From Physcia stellaris (Eukaryota > Ascomycota > Lecanoromycetes > Caliciales > Physciaceae): 64,000 nucleotides of DNA. The notes beneath the pieces were generated by a model. That model was given only the letters and a program-made list of their open reading frames with translations. It was not told the DNA's origin and made no database searches. Position numbers and translations under genes: made by a program. Of this stretch, positions 12,636-22,500 are shown piece by piece (positions within the stretch are counted from its first letter, which is position 1; every line of letters starts with the position of its first letter). The stretch spans positions 310,001 to 374,000 of the forward strand of contig JABSSW010000013.1 of the NCBI GenBank assembly GCA_018902385.1, read 5' to 3'.

Positions 12636-14658
12636 ATGAACAGCCCTGAACTGTCGGAATTGAGCTCAGACTTGAGCTCCGTGGGCTCTCTATCACCTCC
12701 ACCAGAATATGCAACACCACCATCATCCGCAGAAGATGTAATTTCCAGCACTATCCGGGAGCAATCCCTGAAGCGTCTCCGAGACGGTGACGAGTCTCCT
12801 CCTGCAAAGAAAAGAAAGACAGCGGAGCCAAAGCCAAGAATTACCCAGCATCTGAATCTAGGCTTAAGCCCAAGCAGTCTTGCAAGCGATCAGAAAATTC
12901 AGCTTGATACTCTTCTCAAAGTGCTCCGCAAGCGCCAGAAGATTGTTGTCATTGCAGGAGCCGGCATATCTGTGTCTGCTGGCAGTATGTGTTCCCTCAA
13001 TTTGACCAAAATGTGCTAACTCGTTGCCAGTTCCTGACTTTCGTTCCGATACTGGTCTCTTCAAGATTCTGAGAGAGGAGCACAAGCTCAAAGCTTCCGG
13101 TAAACATCTATTTGACGCCTCAGTGTATCAAACAGATGCCGCGACATCCTCCTTTCATGATATGGTCCGGGGTCTCTCGGAACAAGCCACTGCTGCACAG
13201 CCCACAGCATTCCATCATTTGCTGGCAAAGCTTGCAATTGATGGTCGACTTATGCGTCTTTACACGCAGAATGTCGATGGGATCGAAACCTCAATGCCTC
13301 CTCTAGAAACCAAAGTACCATTGAGTAACAAAGGCCCATGGCCGCGGACTGTGCAATTACACGGTGGTTTGGAGAAGATGTCCTGCTCGAAGTGTCACAA
13401 CGTTTTTGACCTGGAACCCTCTCTGTTCAACGGCGCTGAAGCTCCCCCCTGTAATCATTGTGTCGAGACGGATAAGATTCGAACAGACCATGCTGGAAAG
13501 CGGAGCCATGGCATTGGGAGGCTCCGTCCAAGAATTGTACTTTACAACGAACATAACCCGGATCAAGATGCTATTGGGGCAGTCATGAAGGCTGACTTGA
13601 GGACTCGACCTGATGCAGTAATTGTTGTAGGAACTAGCATGAAAATCCCCGGAGTGAGGAGATTTGTACGAGAAGCGTGTGGTATTGTAAGAGACAGAAG
13701 AGATGGTTTGGCGGTATGGATAAACAGGGACCCACCACCGGTTGGTAAGGAATTCGAAAACTGTTGGGACTTGGTCGTGGAAGGAGACTGCGATCAAGTC
13801 GCTGCTCACGCGAACATGAGGCGGTGGGACGATACCAGCGTCGATTACCAGCAATGCACAGAGTCCGAAATGGAGAGAGCAAGGGCAAAGCATAGCGAGG
13901 TCAGAGTGATGATCGACTCACCAGCAAAGAAGATTTCGCAGTCTGCCTTGCTCACGCCAGCACCAAGCCCCGGTCAAGATCTGTTGAATTAGAAAAGCAC
14001 CGCAAGAATATCTCTCTCAAGCTCAAACCTCCGAAGACGCCAAGTATATTCAAGGCAAAAGAAACCTCCAAGACAACAGCCAAGCCCACGGCAAATGCGA
14101 AGATAACCAAAAATAAACACTCAAAAGCACCAAAGAACCAAGTCGCGAGAACGAAGGCTAAGAAAGCCTCAAAAACCTCCCTCCCTAACCTCAAGATCAA
14201 CGAAGTCTTCAAGATCTCAAAACTCCAAGCTCCACAACCTCGCAAGCCAAAAACGGTACTTCTCAGCGAAGACGACGACCTCTCCCCCGAGCAATGGCCC
14301 CCATCTCCCCTTCCGCAGCCCGCAACAACGGACCCATCCAAAAGATCCCTCCATAAAACCACCCCTCTCCAACCTCCTAGCCTCACCCACTCAACCCTCA
14401 ATCGAAAACATCCACCTCCCCGTGGCCCCCGACCATCCACTAACCAACTCAAAACGAATGTACCCAATCGTTCGCATCGGGCTCGACGAGGGCTACTTCG
14501 AACTCGGGCGCGGCCAACGGATGGGCACGCCCCTGGTGCTGGCTTCCGAGATCGACGAGCGCAGGAAGGAGAAGGCCGTGGGGCGGCTGAAGAGGCTGAG
14601 TGAGGAGATTGTGAGCCCGACTAGTATGCCCGGCGGGATGAGGGGGCTGCTGAACTGA
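12636..14658 (+). CDS. HST4: NAD-dependent histone deacetylase, HST3/HST4-type sirtuin
   Basis: Exon 1 is 12636-12984 and exon 2 starts at 13031 (46-nt intron, branch CTAAC). The class I sirtuin core is clear: AGAGISVSAG joined across the intron to IPDFRSDTG, then TQNVDGIE, VQLHGGLEKMSC, zinc ligands CSKCHNVFD and CNHC, and VVGTSMKIPG. HST3/HST4 enzymes remove H3K56 acetylation after S phase and affect genome stability and subtelomeric silencing. As read, the frame stops at 13990-13992 (436 residues). The Lys-rich tail clearly continues (VELEKHRKNISLKLKPPK) and ends at 14658 with an acidic/basic motif, if three bases are restored in or beside C runs at 13968-13971, 14298-14302 and about 14347-14352. 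That gives 659 residues and exact codon closure. The breaks are likely sequence errors. Confidence 0.9.
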
Positions 14659-15337
14659 ACTGGACTGCATTCAACTTGTTGGCACCACTGGCTGATCCTG
14701 TCATCTTTTGGGGAGGGTGAGCGGGGCGGGGAAAGTACTTTCGAGTTTGGGCGGGTGGATTCTTTCTCTTTTTCTTTCCCTTTTCCTTTTTTTCTCTTTT
14801 GGCTTTCATCACCTACCATGGAAAAGATGGAACGAATGGCGTTTTGGATGCCGACGGACCTATGTTGTGGTTCATCCCGCGGTATGCCTAGTGCAGGCTC
14901 TCGGATGGGCGGTTGGCTTTTGTCTTGGGAAAATTGTATTTCTTTCTGGTGGTATGCTCTTGGCCCTTTTCATGTCATGTAGATACCCCTACAATCGTCA
15001 GGCTTGGATGGCTAAGTGGGTTTGCGGCATTACTTAGATACCGGTGGCTTTTTCCTGCATACGTAGTATAATAACCGATTTGAATCGATGCAGGACTTTT
15101 TGGGGACATTCTTGACTTTATGTGTGAGACAAGAAAGGGGCGTGTTTGAAGGCAGAACCTCTAATCTTTTGACCACTCCCCTTTCTGTTCCCGACGGGAC
15201 GGCAGTGGGATTACGAGACATACATTAGATACATCTATGTTGATATGTCCATTGCGACCTAAGCCAACCCAAGTCTAGGATAATCGGACCCTTAACTCGG
15301 TCAGCTTCGCCGTTCACATTTCCTTTCCTCCTCCCAC
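14659..15337. other. Convergent 3' region between HST4 and uL10m
   Basis: No coding frame is supported. The segment holds a pyrimidine-rich tract (about 14759-14805), likely the HST4 3' UTR. It also contains a perfect 12-bp palindrome GAAAGTACTTTC at 14731-14742, matching the core found in the SNF2 gene introns. Confidence 0.5.
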
Positions 15338-16313
15338 TCACTCTTTCCCTTCCATCGCCTTCCCCTTCTCTCCAATCGTCTTCCCCTCCTCCTCCAACAT
15401 CCCCCTCCGCCCCTCAACAGCAACATACAAACTCCTCCCCACCCCCTCCAACGCCCCGGTAACCCTCACCCCAACCCCCCAACAATCCAACCAACCTCCC
15501 CCTCAACCCCCAATCCCGCCCTCAATGCCCCCCACCCACCTCACGCCCTCGCCATCAAACACCCTCCCCTCGACCCTCGCGCCCAACAGCATCAATTTCT
15601 GCAGCCCGGCCTGCGTCGCAAGTTCGTAGTACCCGGGATTCTGTCTCCGTGTTGGAGCCGGGAAGGACGGGGCTTTGGGCGCGAGGATGCGCAGCGCGGC
15701 GGAGAGGTGGGCGGGGAGATGGTGGGGAAGGTGAGGACTGCGAGGGGGCCTGAGAGGAGGGGGTGCAGGGGGTGGGTGGCGCGGCGGTGGTAGGTGGTGT
15801 CGTGGGCTGTGCGGGAGAGGGCGTGGGTGTGTGCGGAGGGGGAGAAGTAGTCTGAGACCAGCAGCGCGGAGGCGAAGATGGAGGTTTGGATGATTTGGAT
15901 CTTTATGCTGTCTGCGAGCGGGGAGGCGATGAGGTCTTGCGGCGATTGGTGTTGTTGTTGTTGTTGCTGCTCGTCGACTTTTCGGAGGGCGGAGGTTAGT
16001 TCGCGCCGGATGGACATCCATTCTGTGGATTTGAGGTTGTTGTGTTGGAATAGGAGGAGGAGGGGGGTTGATCGGAGGAGGGAGGTGTATTGCCTGTGGA
16101 GCTGCGATTTGCGGTATTCGGGGGTCTATGTGAGGGAGGCTGGGTTGGTGGATAGCGCGTCAATGGAGGTGGGGAGATTGTCGTCTGAGATAGGGAGGCT
16201 GCTGGAGTTATCGCTGAGGCGGTTCGGGCGTGTTGAGGTTTGAGAAGAGGAAGACGACTTGGTTTGGGAAGGAGGTGGTGGCATTGGGGGCAGAGACGAG
16301 GTCGTGGAGACAT
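15338..16313 (-). CDS. MRPL11: Mitochondrial large-subunit ribosomal protein uL10m
   Basis: A minus-strand gene from ATG at 16313 to TGA at 15338-15340, apparently without introns. The N-terminus is Arg/Pro/Ser-rich with no acidic residue until far in, as in mitochondrial presequences. The conserved part includes [39 protein letters not shown], a Gln run (about 15950-15970), and near the end [19 protein letters not shown] and [16 protein letters not shown], as in fungal uL10m (yeast Mrpl11). The frame is interrupted at G/C runs at 16120-16124, 15713-15716, 15507-15511 and 15475-15480. Restoring five bases gives 326 residues and a continuous protein. It shares a 362-bp divergent promoter with TRP4. 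Assignment rests on the QHNNL block and overall order, so family-level confidence is good rather than certain. Confidence 0.82.
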
Positions 16314-16675
16314 GGCTGCTCGTTCGACATTAATTAGCTTAACATCAAACTCCTCGGCATTGAGTGACTTACCTGGCAGCAAGGACCAAGATTAGTTGGC
16401 CTGCAAATATCAAAGCTCGTCTGAATTTGAGGTCAAGGTTCCTCAAACCTGATTAGTAAGCAGGCTTTCTGCTGAAGTGCCCCATTTTCAAATTCCTTCC
16501 GGCGGTGTGAGATGCCGCATGATTCTGCCCGTTCTTTGTAAGGTTTGAATGATCTCGCTCTCTTCTCCTTTCCACAGTAATCTCTACTTTCGATGAAAAT
16601 GGTCCCTTGAAGTGACCACGATAATGATTTAACGCACTCCTGAGGTTCGAAAACAGAGACCAATCGTGAGACCCA
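16314..16675. promoter_or_regulatory. Shared divergent promoter region of uL10m and TRP4
   Basis: 362 bp separate two head-to-head starts. No TATA box or canonical Gcn4/CPC1 site (TGACTCA) is evident; a near match TGAGTGAC occurs near 16362-16369. Regulation cannot be read further. Confidence 0.4.
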
Positions 16676-17967
16676 ATGGCGCCTCAACCGGCGTCGAAAG
16701 GGCCCCTATTGTTTCCATTTCCGTACTCCTAAAAGAACTCACTTCTAATTCTTCTGTCCATGCAGACCAGATAGCTGCTGCTCTCTCTTTAATTTTTGAT
16801 AACTCTCTATCAGTAACCCAATGCTCCAGTCTACTCACAATCCTCACTTCATCTGGAAGAGGTCGAGACCCACTGGTACTAGCGAAATGTGCAGAGCAAA
16901 TGAGAGAAGCGGCTGCTCAGATCAATCGAATAGATCTGAAAACAGTAGTACGGTCACGGGGTCGAAGGGAAGGCTCCTACAAGGGTGGTCTCTGCGACAT
17001 TGTTGGGACTGGCGGTGATGGTCACTCAACTTTCAATGTTTCAACAACAGCTTCAATTCTAGCATCGTCTCTCCTTCTCGTAGCAAAACATGGCAATCGG
17101 GCATCCTCATCAACATCGGGATCAGCGGACCTTCTCCAAGCAATAGCTCCCAAAGGACCTAATATCGAAGCCGTGACAGCTGAAACATTGCCACAAATCT
17201 ATGAGAAGACTAATTATGCTTTTTTGTTCGCCCCGAAATTCCACACTGGTATGAGGCATGTTGCAGCCATCCGCAAAGAACTCGGCTTCAGGACAATCTT
17301 CAATTTGCTTGGACCTCTCGCAAACCCAGTCCATGATTTGATAGAAGCCCAGATCGTCGGAGTTGCACAGCAGGACATGCTGCCAATCTTTGCTGAAAGT
17401 CTGAGGTTCAGCGGCGCAGACAAGGCGATGGTCGTCTGTGGTGCAGAAAACCTAGATGAGATCAGCTGCGCGGGCATCACGCACTGTAGAAGGATTTCCA
17501 AACGGCCCAATCCAAAGGCTAATGGTGTCAAGAACGGGCAAGTAGACGACGAGAGCACCAGCGACGAAGAAGAGCCACGGACGATAGCCGAGATAGACCA
17601 ATTTGCGCTTCGACCAGCAGACTTCGGCTTGCCTTCGTGTCCGCTCTCTGAGGTCTCTCCAGGAAAGCTTCCACGGGAGAATGCGGAGATTTTGATGAAA
17701 TTGCTGCGTAATGAGCTGCCGAAGGACAATCCAGTGTTGGTTTTCGTGTTGATCAACACTGCAGCTCTGTTAGCTATCTCTGGAATTTGTGACGCCAATA
17801 TAAGTGACATGGGGCCGGGAGATGACGGGAACGTGATACGAGAAACCGGGCCTGGAGGCCTCAGGTGGAAAGAAGGCGTACGGAGAGCGAGGTGGGCTGT
17901 GGAAAGCGGGCAGGCGCTGGCATCGCTCAACAACTTCATTGAAGTCACTAATGAGTGCGGTTCGTGA
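16676..17967 (+). CDS. TRP4: Anthranilate phosphoribosyltransferase
   Basis: Single-exon gene of the tryptophan pathway, transferring phosphoribose from PRPP to anthranilate. Key motifs are DIVGTGGDGHSTFNVST (PRPP/pyrophosphate loop), KHGNRASSSTSGSADLL, FHTGMRHVAAIRKELGFRT, NLLGPLANP and a C-terminal glycosyltransferase-3 fold. A Lys/Glu-rich insert (about residues 275-305) is common in fungi. The long frame lacks an in-frame ATG: upstream it hits TAA at 16630 and only GTG at 16666. ATG at 16676 starts MAPQPASKG and joins the main frame if one base is restored in the GGGCCCC run at 16700-16706, giving 430 residues and exact closure. This is the preferred model. Confidence 0.95.
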
Positions 17968-18306
17968 GAGCTATTTGCTTTATCTTCAGGATTTTCCAAA
18001 CGTTTAGCGAGGAGCCTGGCGCTGGATATCCAGGCATGCTATGTTCACGAGACCTGGCTTGGAAGCCATGATCGCATGAGGATCTGTGCCGCCAGTTTTG
18101 GGATACATATCATCATTGTATTTGAAATCTCGGGTCCAAGTAGGTATCAAGAATACTATCTTGTGATACCTTCACCGTGCAAGCATACTGATTCAGACGC
18201 CTCCAACACCATGCATCATCAAAAATCCGCAATAGACCATCCCCTGTATCCTAACCTTCGTGATGCCTAGGGGTTCAGGGCCATGACATCGGCATCGTGA
18301 ACACCC
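17968..18306. other. Convergent 3' region of TRP4 and RPB12
   Basis: About 340 bp between two converging genes. No other coding or structural signal is seen. Confidence 0.5.
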
Positions 18307-18583
18307 TACCGAGCTTCAAACTGCACCATCCTATTCCCTGCCCGTTAGCCCATATAACTCACAATTTCCACCAAGGCAGGAATCACCGCTTCGTCCGCTC
18401 CTTGTACAGAACCCGATGCCCACATTCCTTGCATCGGATAGGATCGCCCTTCTTCAGCTGCACCTTCTGGTTGCAGTCGCCGCAGAGATACTGTGTGGAT
18501 GGGCCGGGGGTGTCGATTGGGATGGCGGTGCTTTGGGAAGAAGGCTGCTGCGTGGGGGGGACGTAGGATTCGCGTTGAGACAT
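18307..18583 (-). CDS. RPB12: RNA polymerase I/II/III shared subunit RPABC4 (Rpb12)
   Basis: Two exons (18583-18387 and 18331-18307) separated by a 55-nt intron give 73 residues, the normal size for this zinc-ribbon subunit. After a variable Ser/Pro/Gln-rich N-terminus comes [16 protein letters not shown], then [18 protein letters not shown], and the tiny second exon supplies the invariant tail MVQFEAR. The four Cys in two CxxC pairs bind zinc. The subunit is common to all three nuclear RNA polymerases (yeast Rpc10/Rpb12). The last exon is only 25 nt, easily missed by automatic annotation. Confidence 0.97.
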
Positions 18584-19569
18584 GACGAAGGTTTGCGGTG
18601 AGTTCGTTTGGTTTGTAGATGTTGGGTTGGTTGATGCGTAGGTGCTTTGTAGCTGGGGGCTTTGCGGAAGAATTAGGAGTTGTCGAGATGTTGGGACTTA
18701 GAAATTCTGGATTGGCACAAGAGTATTCGAAGTCTACTTGAGAACTTACGGGACTTGATGATTCGACACACGAGTTTGTTAATGAACAAGGTAAACGCCT
18801 CAAATTGCAACAGCGCTTTATCTTAGGGTTTGGGTTACCAAATATCACAGCTTTTGCCACCATCTCCGAATCACCACCCAAATCATATGAGACGGAGACG
18901 AGACTCTCGCCAAACATCATGCCGAATATCGCTGCCAATTTCCATGCTATCTAAATCTGGCTTTGGTTCATAACACTTCTAGACAATCAATCACTTCATC
19001 ATCCACAACAAAATCGGCTGTAGAGCTTTCGAGATGATCTTAATGCTGCAGAAAGAATCCTTTTTCCAGGTCGAAACAGAGCAAAAGAATTAGATTGTGC
19101 TCAATTTTGCAGAGAAAACTACAAACCGAGATGCTAACAAGATTTATTAGAGCAACCTTTGGATTATCCTTTACAAAATGAAATAACCGAGTGCAACAGC
19201 TCGATCCGCTTTTGACTACACATATTGACTATAAAGTTTTCCACAATGTCAACCTGTAGTGAAGAAATTACGACTCGATCGTAGAAGAAAATGAAAATGT
19301 TGTTCAAAAAGGAAGTATCTCTTCAAATTTTGTTATCACGTCTCTTTTCGTTCCAGATCAGACCTATTGTAGATTAGAGAACAGGTTCGCGCTCCATGTG
19401 AATGATTTCGATGTGAATGATTTTCGACGCGTCATCAAATTATCAACCTCACTTTGAACCTCGCCCTTTATCTCACATTGACTTACTTCATTTCTACTTT
19501 TACAGGTACAAGCTATCGGATCATGGCTTCCCATAAACTTTCGGCCAAGGGGCTCAGAAGACTGCAGCA
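18584..19569. other. Intergenic region between RPB12 and the SNF2-PHD gene (divergent)
   Basis: AT-rich from about 19000 on. No conserved frame is seen. A candidate 3' splice site CTTTTACAG lies at about 19498-19506, preceded by a CTTAC branch-like motif, so a 5' UTR intron of the SNF2-PHD gene is possible. An upstream ATG at 19533 (MASHKLSAKG) would reach the main frame only if one more base were restored near 19567. Confidence 0.4.
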
Positions 19570-22500
19570 ATGCAAGCTGGCAAATCTGATCCTTCTTTAA
19601 CGAAGACGTTTATCCGTCCCTACAACGAAGAGTCAGTTTGCGCAGCCTACAACGGTTATGATAACGTAGGGGAGTTCCGAAACTTCCTTGTCACTGCCCA
19701 ATTTGTGGACCGATACTTGAGATTCCGAAAGCTAGCCATCGGTTTACCCTCGAATACGATTCTCCAACTGTTACTTACAAACGAGTCAGCATATAAGGCA
19801 GTGACCACTTACGAGAACGCCAAGGTGATATGGCCTATCCAAGAAGGTCATAGACATGGGCGAGAGGATAAAGATAATAGATACCATCAAATTGCGCATC
19901 ACCTCTATCGTACCGCTGCCTGGATGCGGAACATGAGGCCTTTTGATAAACCCGACCCGGAGCAAGCTTGGCTTCAGGATGAGGCCAAAAGTAATTTTGC
20001 TGACGCAACGGAGGGCCTAATTCTACCGGATCCTGATTTCAACATCATGTTGATGCCGCAACTAGGACCTTTCCAAGGCGAGAGTGCTGTAGAGTCTTAC
20101 AACCGCGTCTTCTGTATGTTCAGATATTTCCAATACGTCTCGACTTCCAAGCACTGGAGCGTTCGCTTCAGTGGCGACACATGGCGTGAGCTGTCCTCAC
20201 TGCCGATAGAAGCCAAACCAGGATGGATGCGAACGTCGAATCAAGTACCACCGCAACCAAAGAGGCTATCGGATCTGAAGGCACTCCCAAAGATCCCACG
20301 CAAAAATTGGAAAATTCTATGGAAGAGGGGTGCAAACTTCCCCGAAAAGAAGGAATTAGATCAGCATTTAGAAGCTGCGTCGACACCTCTGCCAAGCTAC
20401 AGGCAGATACTGGACATTGACCCCCAGCTTTGCGCCGACCTGTTGCAGTGGAGAGACTGCATAAAACGACAGTACAGCTGCCTGCAGCTGGGTATGACAG
20501 TACATAGCATTCATCTCACGCATAGCCCTGAAGGGGACGACGAAGAGGTGTACAACCTCCAACAGATGGTGTGGACGAAGGTGAAAAGTACTTTCGCAGA
20601 CCTCACTGTCGAAGACGTCTTGATTACAGTCATATTCCGCAAGCTCTACGAGGGAGAAGAGATTTGGGAGAGCGAACAGCTACCGTGGGTGACACCGTCG
20701 AATTGGAACCTGCCGTCTATGCTCTCCCCCTGTTCGCTTCAATTTCCCCGGAGGAGACGATGGTATGGGAGAAGATTATGATATGGATGAGGATGACAGC
20801 ATACAAGGGAAAGCTCGGTCATGCAACACGATGACGACTTGGATACTTTTTTACCGGAACACATGGCGGGCTTGCTGACCGCGCAAGTCCGAAACCAACT
20901 GACTTTTTTGAAGCTGATGACCCCGAGTGCACCACTCACCACTCCGGACATGACGTGACGACATCTGCGGCAGCCTTATTGGATTTCCAACAGCACGCAC
21001 TAGCAGAGGTAGCTGGTGTGCCTCCACCAGCGCGTAAGCCCTCTAGGTCCAAGAACATTGGGGGCGTAGCGCTCAATGATGAGGAAGAACAAGCGCTAGA
21101 GGAGGCGATCACCGCTGGAGAATCTGCCGCTATGACACGAGAGGTAGTAGATCTATGTTGTCTGAGGTGAAAGTACTTTTCGCTGAGCTTTTTATACAGG
21201 AGGTCGAGGAGAAAGATCGCGCTGCAGACGATACATTATACTATCAGATTCAAGGAGCATTTGAGGGAACCCCAGCACAAGTAGGTCCGCCAGTAGACCT
21301 GTCCATCACCATCCTCGGTATGAAGCAACTGGAAAATGGTCGATACACTTGTACTCTGCTTGAAGGGTTCACAAAGTCGGAGTTTTACAATTTCCAGGTC
21401 AGTGGGGCAGCCGACATGTGTTTGAAGACCTACGGTGAGGTTCCGTTGCCGCAAGAACATAAAGCCAAAAAGGCTGTTAAAAAGGCTTTCAAACATTGGC
21501 CTAAAAGGCTGCAAATATTCGGAGGAATTCTACGAGACGAGACTGGTCTCGGGAAGACCAAACAGACTCTGCTGATGCTCGCCCTCTATGCGAAATACGG
21601 CAAGGTCACCCATGACCTGCCTATTCTAATCATCGTTCCTGCTACATTGATAAAGCAGTGGGCGAAAGAGATTCGAGAGATGTGGCCCGGCTTTACACTG
21701 TGGTTTTGCTACGCCTCGGACGACCTGCTGGCTGTGCAAATGCCGAATGTCATCACGACTTCGCATCTAAAAAGCTTGCCGAATTTGAGCGGCCTGCCTG
21801 TTCATATGCAAAAACTCTTCGACAAGAGCAGTGGTAAAGGAATTAACATCGTCCTTTCGTCGTACGAAACGTGGAGCGAAAGAACAGTATGGCAGGAAGT
21901 CGTTACCAGCGTGAACCAAAAGGGTGAGACGCTGAAACATAAGGAGCATCGCAGCAGAGTTACCGGGCTGTTTGGACACGTTATTATCGACGAAGGTCAC
22001 CGGGCCAAGAATCGAGAGACTCGCATCCACGCCAGTATCTTGTTGCTGGCGGCGATCTATTGTTGGGTGATCACAGCGACCCCCATGCAGAACTCTGAGA
22101 TGGTGAGCTCCTCCAAAAGTACTTTTCGTCTCGGCCACTGACTCATTGATACTGTAGGACATACTCGGTCTCTTGGAGCTTCTATGGAAGTGCGTAAAAC
22201 ACAGTTTACAAGACCTGAGCCAAGAGGATCTGGAATGGATCAAAACCCATCGCTCCAGGGATGTGCTGAAGGAGCTAGAAGAACTGCCACAACTTGACAA
22301 GCGACGGCTGATCGCTTTAGACCACCAGCGGGTGGAGAGGATTCTTCGAGACGCGAGGAAGAACAAGGTCAGAATTGCGCAACAGTTCCACGTAATCGAG
22401 GACCTATGTGTCCTATCAAGGTCGTCCTCCTCCGTCCTACCTGTACACTCACGAAACGCATCACCAATTCGTCTACGTGATATGGTGAAGAAGCATCATG

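Noticed and set aside
17214-17999. 261-codon minus-strand frame
   Set aside because: Lies antisense to the well-supported TRP4 coding sequence; a mirror of its codon bias with no domain.
21960-22020. DEGH instead of DEAH in helicase motif II as a possible defect
   Set aside because: DEGH is normal in Rad54-, CSB- and Mot1-like SNF2 proteins.
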